This document shows positions 1 through 5,033 of a stretch of DNA of 7,046 bases, piece after piece. The position numbers were made by a program, and so were the translations under genes. This stretch comes from F23-B02 sp963610045 (lineage in GTDB: Bacteria > Bacillota > Clostridia > Oscillospirales > Oscillospiraceae), in NCBI GenBank assembly GCA_963610045.1, contig CAVDMS010000083.1, positions 1 through 7,046 on the forward strand. The letters run 5' to 3'. The first letter of the stretch is position 1, and each line of letters opens with the position of its first letter. Under the pieces are notes generated by a model that saw nothing but the letters and a program-made list of their open reading frames with translations, was not told the origin of the DNA and did no database searches.

Positions 1-217
1 GCTTATTGCGCTTGAAGTCGATGACACGGTACTTCTGACGGTTGCCGCCGCCCTTGTGGCGAACGGTGATGCGGCCGTAGCTGTTGCGGCCGGAATTCTT
101 TTTGAGGACCTCGACCAGCTTCTTTTCGGGCCTTGCGTGCTTATCGACACCGTCAAAGCCGGAAACGGTCATCTGCCTGCGGGCAGGAGTGGTAGGTCTG
201 TAAGTTTTAATAGACAT
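1..217 (-). CDS. rplB: 50S ribosomal protein L2 (N-terminal part, runs off the left edge)
   Basis: L2 (uL2) is a primary 23S rRNA-binding protein needed for subunit association and peptidyl transferase activity. Only the first 72 codons are present; the reading frame is open to base 1. The translation starts MSIKTYRPTTPARRQMTV and contains the conserved N-terminal block GRITVRHKGGG (residues 48-58), followed by YRVIDFKR (63-70), typical of bacterial L2. The ATG at 217-215 is preceded by GGGGAGG (227-233) at a spacing of 9 bases. It follows rplW by 16 bases in the usual S10-operon order, so it is cotranscribed. Identity is secure; nothing can be said about the missing C-terminal three quarters. 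Confidence 0.97.
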   Translation of the reverse strand, partial: MSIKTYRPTTPARRQMTVSGFDGVDKHARPEKKLVEVLKKNSGRNSYGRITVRHKGGGNRQKYRVIDFKRNK

Positions 218-233
218 TCTCTTTTACCTCCCC

Positions 234-530
234 TTATGCCATGCCTTCAAAAAGCTCGATGTTCTTGGAATCCTCACTGAGCTTTACGACGGCTTTCTTC
301 CAAGAGGCGGTCTTGCCTGCGGGGTATGCGCCCTGGCGCTTTGCCTTGCCGCGGACATGGCTGGTGGTGACCTTGATGACGGTTACGTCAAAGATCTCCT
401 CAACGGCCTTCTTGATTTCTATCTTGTTTGCGTCCTTCGCAACCTCAAAAGCGTACTTCTTGATGTCCAGGTCTTCCATGGACTGCTCGGTGATGATGGG
501 GCGAATGACTATATCATAAGCGGTTCTCAT
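234..530 (-). CDS. rplW: 50S ribosomal protein L23
   Basis: L23 (uL23) binds 23S rRNA domain III at the peptide exit tunnel, where trigger factor and SRP dock. The protein is 98 residues, normal for a bacterial L23. It opens MRTAYDIVIRPIITEQS, matching the family's 'D(I/V)I..P(I/V)(I/V)TE' start. It continues with KYAFEVAKDANKIEIKKAVEEIF (residues 25-47) and the basic loop VRGKAKRQG (59-67) that enters the rRNA. The start ATG (530-528) shares one base with the rplD stop (TGATG). Its ribosome binding site (GAGGAGG) lies inside the last codons of rplD, so the two are probably translationally coupled. Confidence 0.97.
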   Translation of the reverse strand: MRTAYDIVIRPIITEQSMEDLDIKKYAFEVAKDANKIEIKKAVEEIFDVTVIKVTTSHVRGKAKRQGAYPAGKTASWKKAVVKLSEDSKNIELFEGMA

Positions 531-1153
531 CAGGCGTACACCTCCTCGATCTTTGCAAGCGCTGCCTTATCGACAACGATCTTGCGGTTGTTGAGAATCA
601 TATAGGGGCTGAGGATCGTTGCGATGGTGGTGCTGATGCCTGCGATGTTGCGGGCGGACTTCACTACCTTCTCGTCAACGTTCTCGGTGACGACGAGTGC
701 CTTGCCGGTTACACCCAGCTTGTCAAGGAAGCCCTTGAAAGCCTTGGTCTTGATCTCTTCGACCTTCAGACCGTCGATGACGATGATCTCGTCCTCGGCT
801 GCCTTTGCGGAGAGAGCGCTCTTCATTGCAAGGCGCTTCACCTTCTTGTTGAGGGTGTAGCTGTAATCACGGGGCTTGGGAGCAAAGGCTACGCCGCCGT
901 GAGTCCACACGGGAGAACCCTTGTAGCCTGCACGGGCACGGCCGGTGCCCTTCTGACGCCACGGCTTTGCGGTGGTGTAGGAAACCTCGCCCTTGGTGAG
1001 TGCGCTCTGGGTGCCCTGACGGCAGTTTGCCAGATGATTCTTGACGGAATCGTGAAGGACAGACTTGTTCGGCTCGATACCGAAAACGGCTGCGGAGAGC
1101 TCGATCTCGCCGACCTTTTCGCCTGCCATATTGTAAACGTTAGCTTTAGGCAT
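530..1153 (-). CDS. rplD: 50S ribosomal protein L4
   Basis: L4 (uL4) has a globular domain on the 50S surface and a long loop that reaches the peptide exit tunnel constriction. The 207-residue protein has the normal family length. The extended loop signature KPWRQKGTGRARAG is at residues 63-76, followed by GGVAFAPKPRDYSY (86-99), both hallmarks of bacterial L4. The ATG (1153-1151) follows AAAGGAG (1164-1170) with a 10-base spacing and lies 19 bases beyond the rplC stop. In E. coli, L4 is the autogenous repressor of the S10 operon through the rpsJ leader. Whether that holds here is unknown, but a structured leader is present upstream of rpsJ. Confidence 0.97.
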   Translation of the reverse strand: MPKANVYNMAGEKVGEIELSAAVFGIEPNKSVLHDSVKNHLANCRQGTQSALTKGEVSYTTAKPWRQKGTGRARAGYKGSPVWTHGGVAFAPKPRDYSYTLNKKVKRLAMKSALSAKAAEDEIIVIDGLKVEEIKTKAFKGFLDKLGVTGKALVVTENVDEKVVKSARNIAGISTTIATILSPYMILNNRKIVVDKAALAKIEEVYA

Positions 1154-1172
1154 TTAAGATACTCTCCTTTCC

Positions 1173-1901
1173 TTACTTGTTCCTTGCGGAAGCCTTCTGC
1201 GGATTGACACGTGCAGATGCCTTCTGCGGGTTGAGGCTGATGCCGGCGCCCTCGCCCTTCTTGACGGGTGCCTTCTTTGCGGTGCTCTTGATGTAAACAA
1301 GACCGCCCTTGGGACCGGGGACTGCGCCTCTTATAACGAGCATGTTCAGTTCGGGATCAACCTTGACGACGTCAAGATTCTCGACGGTGACCTGCTCAAC
1401 GCCCATGTGACCTGCGCCGATCTTGCCCTTGAAGATGCGGCTGGGGTCGGTGCTGGAGCCCATGGAGCCTGCATGACGGTGGACAGGACCGCCGCCGTGG
1501 CTCATCGGGGTGCGCTGTGCGCCGTGGCGCTTTATAACGCCTGCGTAGCCGTGGCCCTTGCTGATGCCGGTGACGTCGACCTTCTCGCCTTCTGCGAAAA
1601 CGTCCGCCTTGAGTACGTCGCCGACGTTCATCTCGGCTGCGTTCTCAAGCTTGAACTCCTTGAGGTGCTTCATCATGCCTACTCCCGCCTTCTTCAGGTG
1701 ACCTGCTTCGGGCTTGGAGAGCTTCTTTTCGGCTACCTCTTCGTAACCGAGCTGGACAGCGTTGTAGCCTTCCTTCTCGACGGTCTTCTTCTGGGTCACG
1801 GTGCAGGGACCGGCCTCGATGACCGTTACGGGAATGACCTTGCCCATCTCGTCGAAGATCTGCGTCATGCCGACCTTCTTGCCGATAATGGCTTTCTTCA
1901 T
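1173..1901 (-). CDS. rplC: 50S ribosomal protein L3 with a repeated C-terminal tail
   Basis: L3 (uL3) is an early assembly protein whose central extension reaches the peptidyl transferase centre. The body is clear: KKVGMTQIF (residues 8-16), SKGHGYAGVIKRH (114-126), the strongly conserved block SHGGGPVHRHAGSMG (134-148) and KGKIGAGHMG (158-167). At 242 residues it is about 30 longer than the usual 205-215. The excess is a lysine-rich linker (about 209-220) and two copies of NPQKASAR (224-231 and 233-240), ending NK. The start ATG follows AAGGAGG (1910-1916) with an 8-base spacing. The gap from rpsJ is 171 bases, long for this operon, and contains two hairpins. Confidence 0.97.
   Translation of the reverse strand: MKKAIIGKKVGMTQIFDEMGKVIPVTVIEAGPCTVTQKKTVEKEGYNAVQLGYEEVAEKKLSKPEAGHLKKAGVGMMKHLKEFKLENAAEMNVGDVLKADVFAEGEKVDVTGISKGHGYAGVIKRHGAQRTPMSHGGGPVHRHAGSMGSSTDPSRIFKGKIGAGHMGVEQVTVENLDVVKVDPELNMLVIRGAVPGPKGGLVYIKSTAKKAPVKKGEGAGISLNPQKASARVNPQKASARNK
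1182..1232 (-). repeat. 27-base in-frame tandem duplication in the 3' end of rplC
   Basis: Two 24-base units encoding NPQKASAR lie at 1209-1232 and 1182-1205, separated by one Val codon, giving a 27-base period. The amino acid copies are identical but the codons differ (for example AAC/AAT for Asn, GCA/GCT for Ala, CGT/AGG for Arg). The duplication is therefore not recent, or the protein sequence has been kept by selection. Confidence 0.85.
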
Positions 1902-1925
1902 TATTTTTTCCTCCTTCGGTTATTG

Positions 1926-1966
1926 GTTACCTCGCTTGACTCGCTAAGCGGTCAGAGGCTGGCAAC
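1926..1966 (-). promoter_or_regulatory. Hairpin just upstream of the rplC ribosome binding site
   Basis: On the minus-strand RNA, CCTC-TGAC-CGC (1958-1948) can pair with GCG-GTCA-GAGG (1944-1930) around a TTA loop, with small bulges. GTT/AAC (1964-1966 with 1926-1928) can extend it. It ends about ten bases before the AAGGAGG of rplC. It may be a translational control element or an RNA processing site. The fold is by eye only. Confidence 0.45.
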
Positions 1967-1969
1967 TTA

Positions 1970-2003
1970 ACCCGTCCGTATTCGCAAGCTACGGACAATG
2001 GGT
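1970..2003 (-). promoter_or_regulatory. Hairpin in the rpsJ-rplC intergenic region
   Basis: GTCCGTA (1974-1980) and TACGGAC (1990-1996) form a perfect 7-bp stem with a 9-base loop. ACCC (1970-1973) with GGGT (2000-2003) extends it by 4 bp across a 3-base bulge. No U-tract follows on the minus strand, so it is not an intrinsic terminator. A regulatory or processing role is inferred from its position between rpsJ and rplC. Confidence 0.5.
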
Positions 2004-2072
2004 CGTTCATAAATTGATTTGGGTCGCTGCGTTTTATTTAATAAGGTATACGCCTTACCTTTTCTGCGGGGA

Positions 2073-2387
2073 TTACAGCTTGATCTCGATCTCGACGCCT
2101 GCAGGCAGCTCAAGGGACATAAGAGCCTCAACGGTCTTCTGAGTGGGGCTTACGATGTCGATGAGGCGCTTGTGGGTGCGGCGCTCAAACTGTTCGCGGC
2201 TGTCCTTGTACTTGTGGACTGCACGCAGGATGGTGACGATCTCGGTCTTGGTGGGCAGGGGGATGGGGCCGGAGACCTTTGCGTCGGTACGCTTTGCGGT
2301 CTCAACGATGGTCTCTGCTGCCTTGTCGATGAGCTGGTGATCGTACGCCTTGAGGCGGATGCGGATCATGTTCTTGTTGCTTGCCAT
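2073..2387 (-). CDS. rpsJ: 30S ribosomal protein S10
   Basis: S10 (uS10) is a 30S head protein and, as NusE, also a partner of NusB in antitermination complexes. The 104-residue product has the usual length and conserved blocks: IRIRLKAYDHQLID (residues 8-21), SGPIPLPTK (39-47) and the family signature region AVHKYKDSREQFERRTHKR (56-74). The frame stays open upstream to 2507, but the true start is the ATG at 2387-2385. Homologous sequence begins there, AAGGAG (2396-2401) sits 8 bases before it, and the longer version would read back into the U-tract of a leader terminator. It is the first gene of the operon, behind a promoter about 300 bases upstream. Confidence 0.97.
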   Translation of the reverse strand: MASNKNMIRIRLKAYDHQLIDKAAETIVETAKRTDAKVSGPIPLPTKTEIVTILRAVHKYKDSREQFERRTHKRLIDIVSPTQKTVEALMSLELPAGVEIEIKL

Positions 2388-2395
2388 TTGTTTTT

Positions 2396-2401
2396 CTCCT
2401 T
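2396..2401 (-). promoter_or_regulatory. Ribosome binding site fixing the rpsJ start
   Basis: AAGGAG lies 8 bases before ATG 2387. It decides between this start and a longer upstream open frame. Confidence 0.9.
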
Positions 2402-2499
2402 TTTCGTACTGAATTTTCGGCGGCATTGGGTCCCGCCTTCGTCCCGTACGGATGAAGCTTTTTGACGTACACTCTACCGTGCGTATCAGACTCTGTCCG

Positions 2500-2525
2500 A
2501 AAAACAAACCGGCTTTTTTGCCGGT
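2500..2525 (-). terminator. Intrinsic terminator inside the S10 operon leader
   Basis: ACCGGC (2525-2520), an AAAAAA loop and GCCGGT (2513-2508) are followed by TTGTTTTT (2507-2500) on the minus strand. It stands between the promoter and rpsJ, so full termination would silence the operon; conditional readthrough is implied. Upstream CCGGT (2599-2595) is complementary to the ACCGG of the 5' arm and could form a competing antiterminator stem, though it is only 5 bp. Confidence 0.7.
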
Positions 2526-2686
2526 CGCTCAGCGGTACAGACGATATACGCCGTGTACGAAATGCTTCAGCCGCCCGATCATGTGCCTTTCGGCACCGGA
2601 CATACTCCACGGAAGTTACCTCGATTTCGAGCAATCTCCCGCTTCATCGCATAATACGCCCATTAGCAACTCACAGGCGCCCTCAT

Positions 2687-2715
2687 AGAATAACAAATAA
2701 ATTTATACATGTCAA
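2687..2715 (-). promoter_or_regulatory. Sigma-A promoter of the S10 operon (extended -10)
   Basis: On the minus strand, TTGACA (2715-2710, perfect -35) is followed by a 17-base spacer and TATTCT (2692-2687). TGT directly before the -10 makes it a TGn extended -10. The start point would be near 2680. It is the best promoter match in the gap and points at rpsJ. Confidence 0.8.
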
Positions 2716-2825
2716 GGAAAAATTCGTCCTTTTTGCAGAATTTTTTGCGCTCTTTTTGTGCATTTCGGCAAGATGCACCCACGCCCCTACATCTTGTGTT
2801 TTCCTCCCCTTATGCGCCACAAGTC

Positions 2826-2858
2826 GGGGCAAAGGCGCAAAACAAGATTCTTTGCCCC
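2826..2858. repeat. 9-bp perfect inverted repeat next to the -35 box of the CobW operon
   Basis: GGGGCAAAG (2826-2834) and CTTTGCCCC (2850-2858) are exact complements around a 15-base spacer, ending two bases before the -35 box at 2861. No U-tract follows on either strand, so it is not an ordinary terminator. It could be an operator or activator site. It does not resemble an AT-rich Zur or Fur box. Confidence 0.6.
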
Positions 2859-2860
2859 TG

Positions 2861-2888
2861 TTGAAAAAGTCATAATTTGTGTTATAAT
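2861..2888 (+). promoter_or_regulatory. Sigma-A promoter of the CobW/G3E operon
   Basis: TTGAAA (2861-2866), a 16-base spacer and a perfect TATAAT (2883-2888) lie 38 bases before the start codon. This implies a short leader of about 30 bases. Confidence 0.75.
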
Positions 2889-2911
2889 AATGTGTTAGAT
2901 AAAATTGAACT

Positions 2912-2916
2912 GGAGG
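2912..2916 (+). promoter_or_regulatory. Ribosome binding site for the TTG start of the CobW gene
   Basis: GGAGG lies 9 bases before the TTG at 2926. It supports this non-ATG start, which also places the Walker A motif at the usual N-terminal position. Confidence 0.85.
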
Positions 2917-2925
2917 TAATTTACC

Positions 2926-4035
2926 TTGACAAAAATTGATATTTTCTCCGGCTTTCTCGGAGCAGGCAAGACGACGCTTATCCGCAAGCTCATCAAAGAG
3001 GGCTACAAGGGCGAAAAGCTCGTGCTTATCGAAAACGAATTCGGCGAGATCGCCGTTGACGGTGGTTTCCTCAAGGACGCAGGCGTCGAGATAACCGAAA
3101 TGAATTCCGGCTGCATCTGCTGCACCCTCGTCGGCGACTTCACCAAGGCGCTCAATCAGGTCATCGAGGACTATGCTCCCGACCGCATCCTCATCGAGCC
3201 GTCCGGCGTCGGCAAGCTTTCCGACGTCGCAAAGGCGGTGTCCGGCGTTCCCGGCGCCGTCATCGGCAGCAAGATCACCGTCGTTGACGCCGGCAAGTGC
3301 CGTATGTACGTTCGCAACTTCGGCGAATTCTTCAACGATCAGGTCTGCAATGCGGACATCATCGTCCTCAGCCGCACCGACTCCACCTCCGACGGCAAGG
3401 TCGTCGCCGCAAGCGCTCTCTTAACGCAGCTCAACCCTAACGCCGCCGTCATCAGCACCCCTTGGGATCAGCTCAGCGGCGAGCAGCTTATGGACGCCGT
3501 CCGCCGCACCGACACCCTCTCCACCGCAATGCAGGAGATGAGCCGTCAGGTGCGTGAGACCAATCACGGTCATTGCGGCTGCGGTCACGACCACGACCAC
3601 GACCACGACCATGAGCATGAGCATGAGCATGAGCATGAGCATGAGCATCACCATGACCACGATCACGACCATCATCACGATCACGACCATGAACACGGCG
3701 AGCATTGCGGCTGCGGCTGTGACCACGATCACGACCACGAGCATCACCACCACGCCGACGAGGTGTTCACCTCTTGGGGCTGCGAGACCCCCGCAAAGTT
3801 CAGCGCCGCCAAGATAAAGGACATCCTCACCCAGCTCGACGACACCGAAAAGTACGGCACCGTTCTGCGTGCAAAGGGCTTCGTCGACTCCGGCGAGGGC
3901 GATTGGGTGTACTTCGACTACGTCCCCGGCGAGGCGGACATCCGCTCCGGCGGCGCCGCCGTCACGGGAAGAATCTGCGTCATCGGCTCCGGCATCAAGG
4001 AGCAGGCGATAAGGGAGCTGTTCGGTATTGGCTGA
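2926..4035 (+). CDS. CobW/COG0523 family GTPase with a His-rich metal-binding segment
   Basis: A G3E-family P-loop GTPase; relatives deliver or allocate metals (zinc, cobalt, nickel) to target proteins in the cytosol. The 369 residues show Walker A GFLGAGKT (9-16), the switch-like ENEFGEIAVD (36-45), the metal-site motif CICC (63-66) typical of COG0523, and ILIEPSGV (88-95). The usual NKxD guanine-specificity motif is replaced by SRTD (149-152). Residues 214-276 are almost wholly His, Asp, Glu, Gly and Cys: 31 His and 5 Cys in 63 residues. A CobW C-terminal domain follows (about 279-369). It starts at TTG and its end overlaps the next gene by 8 bases. Zinc is the likeliest metal given the His-rich segment, but no metal operator was recognised. 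Confidence 0.92.
   Translation: MTKIDIFSGFLGAGKTTLIRKLIKEGYKGEKLVLIENEFGEIAVDGGFLKDAGVEITEMNSGCICCTLVGDFTKALNQVIEDYAPDRILIEPSGVGKLSDVAKAVSGVPGAVIGSKITVVDAGKCRMYVRNFGEFFNDQVCNADIIVLSRTDSTSDGKVVAASALLTQLNPNAAVISTPWDQLSGEQLMDAVRRTDTLSTAMQEMSRQVRETNHGHCGCGHDHDHDHDHEHEHEHEHEHEHHHDHDHDHHHDHDHEHGEHCGCGCDHDHDHEHHHHADEVFTSWGCETPAKFSAAKIKDILTQLDDTEKYGTVLRAKGFVDSGEGDWVYFDYVPGEADIRSGGAAVTGRICVIGSGIKEQAIRELFGIG
3565..3753 (+). repeat. His-rich low-complexity coding repeat with six GAGCAT units
   Basis: This stretch encodes residues 214-276 of the CobW protein, built of His-Asp and His-Glu dipeptides and framed by Cys-Gly clusters (CGCG near 217-220, CGCGC near 262-266). Within it, GAGCAT is repeated six times exactly at 3613-3648. 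The unit is 6 bases, so gain or loss by slippage would keep the frame and change only the number of His-Glu pairs. Confidence 0.9.
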
Positions 4036-4984
4036 GAAAAGAAACGACGTTCCCGTATACCTGTTTACGGGCTTCCTCGAATCGGGAAAAACGAAATTCA
4101 TACAGGAAACGCTTGAGGACAAGCGCTTCAACAACGGCGAACGCACCCTTCTGCTCGTCTGCGAGGAGGGCGAGGAGGAGTACGAACCCGACCAGTTTGC
4201 CTCCCCTTCGGTGTTCATTCATGTGCTTGACGGGCTTGAGGACCTCACCCGTGAGAACCTCCGTACTTGGCTTTCCGAAAACCGCTGCGAGCGAGTGGTC
4301 ATCGAGTACAACGGAATGTGGCTTCTTGACGAGCTGTACAACGCCCTGCCGGAGGGTTGGGTCGTGTATCAGGAGTTCATGTTTGCCGACGCCCGCAGCT
4401 TCATAAGCTACAACGACAATATGCGCCAGCTCGTTTACGACAAGCTGAAAAGCGCAGAGCTTGCGGTGTTCAATCGCTACAACGACGGCATCGACAAGAT
4501 GACGCTGCACAAGATAGTCAGGGGTGCATCCCGCCGCTGCGACATTGCCTACGAGTACGTCGGCGGCAAGGTCAGCTACGACGATATCGAGGACCCGCTC
4601 CCCTTCGACCTTGATGCCGACGTCGTCGAGATCGGCGACGACGACTACGCCGTGTGGTACCGTGATATGTCCGAGGAGCCGAAAAAGTACGAAAACAAGG
4701 TGCTTCGCTTCAAATGCCGCTACTTAAAGCGCAAAAAGATCCCGGCAGGCAGCTTCATCGTCGGGCGTCACGTCATGGCGTGCTGCGCCGAGGACATTCA
4801 GTTTGCGGGGCTTATCTGCAAGTGGGACGGCGCCGACGGTATCGTTGGCGACTCGTGGCACATCCTCACCGCACGCATAAATTACAAGTTCAACATGGCG
4901 TACGGCAGAAAGGGTCCCGTCCTGACCTTCATCTCGGACGAACCCTGCGAGGTACCGGAAAACCCCGTTGCGACCTTCTATTAA
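4028..4984 (+). CDS. Diverged G3E/CobW-like P-loop protein with a Cys-Cys C-terminal domain
   Basis: 318 residues. The N-terminal half is a P-loop NTPase: YLFTGFLESGKT (11-22) contains Walker A, VVIEYNGMW (90-98) sits where G3E proteins have (I/V)IE-P-SG, and FNRYND (148-153) is in the place of NKxD. The CxCC metal motif of CobW proteins is absent. The C-terminal part (about 220-318) includes FIVGRHVMACCAEDIQFAG (243-261), resembling the 'GR.vM.CC..D...G' segment I know from TIGR03943/DUF1980 proteins that accompany YcgR-type permeases; this assignment is from memory. The TTG start overlaps the previous gene's end by 8 bases, with GGGAG (4013-4017) 10 bases ahead. Coupled translation suggests the two act together, probably in metal handling. 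Confidence 0.8.
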   Translation: MAEKRNDVPVYLFTGFLESGKTKFIQETLEDKRFNNGERTLLLVCEEGEEEYEPDQFASPSVFIHVLDGLEDLTRENLRTWLSENRCERVVIEYNGMWLLDELYNALPEGWVVYQEFMFADARSFISYNDNMRQLVYDKLKSAELAVFNRYNDGIDKMTLHKIVRGASRRCDIAYEYVGGKVSYDDIEDPLPFDLDADVVEIGDDDYAVWYRDMSEEPKKYENKVLRFKCRYLKRKKIPAGSFIVGRHVMACCAEDIQFAGLICKWDGADGIVGDSWHILTARINYKFNMAYGRKGPVLTFISDEPCEVPENPVATFY

Positions 4985-4989
4985 ACATC

Positions 4990-5016
4990 AAAAAGCCGTC
5001 TTGCGACGGCTTTTTT
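4990..5016 (+). terminator. Intrinsic terminator after the CobW/G3E operon
   Basis: AAAAAGCCGTC (4990-5000), TTGC loop, GACGGCTTTTT (5005-5015) plus one more T. The GC core is 6 bp, flanked by A and T tracts that pair to 11 bp. It begins 5 bases after the stop codon. The A-tract on the 5' side would let it work on either strand. Confidence 0.92.
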
Positions 5017-5033
5017 AGACGGGAGATATACAA

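Larger units (their letters stand above)
2388..2680 (-). ncRNA. Structured 5' leader RNA of the S10 operon (candidate attenuator)
   Basis: About 290 bases separate the predicted transcription start (near 2680) from the rpsJ ATG, with no convincing gene. Read 5'-3' on the minus strand it contains, in order: a hairpin of about 12 bp (2640-2611) with a CTCG/CGAG core; a GTGCC-GAAA-GGCAC hairpin with a GNRA tetraloop (2596-2583); GTACA/TGTAC (2553-2557 with 2534-2538) closing an inner GGCG/CGTC stem; an intrinsic terminator (2525-2500); and a final stem CGTAC/GTACG (2450-2446 with 2409-2405) enclosing GGCGG/CCGCC, just before the ribosome binding site. This layout fits a ribosomal-protein leader controlling readthrough. 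I do not recognise the family, and the ligand is unknown. Confidence 0.6.

Noticed and set aside
1407..1970. 187-codon plus-strand open frame opposite rplC
   Set aside because: It is antisense to a certain ribosomal protein gene, has no credible ribosome binding site, and its Ala/Leu/Val-rich product is what the codon bias of rplC gives in reverse.
2043..2061. AAGGTA/TACCTT stem after rpsJ as a terminator
   Set aside because: The 6-bp stem is AT-rich and is followed on the minus strand by ATTAAATAAAA rather than a T-run, so it is unlikely to terminate.
2388..2507. N-terminal extension of S10
   Set aside because: The frame is open, but S10 homology and the AAGGAG site both begin at the ATG at 2387, and the extension reaches the U-tract of the leader terminator.
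2451..2648. 8-bp long-range complement GATGAAGC/GCTTCATC that could close the whole S10 leader
   Set aside because: An 8-base match somewhere in a leader of about 300 bases is expected by chance fairly often; without alignment evidence I do not call it.
2758..2778. GTGCAT-N9-ATGCAC inverted repeat between the divergent promoters
   Set aside because: Only 6 bp, with no U-tract after it on either strand and no clear relation to a promoter.
2462..2875. 137-codon plus-strand open frame across the S10 leader and promoter
   Set aside because: Arg/Ser-rich product with no recognisable motif, antisense to leader hairpins and covering the S10 promoter.
2716..2925. Zur or Fur operator upstream of the CobW operon
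   Set aside because: I looked for the AT-rich palindromes typical of these regulators (for example TAATNATTA) near the promoter and found no acceptable match.
3421..4218. 265-codon minus-strand open frame opposite the CobW gene
   Set aside because: Its long run of Val and Met is the mirror of the His-Asp/His-Glu codons; the plus-strand frame has all the CobW motifs.
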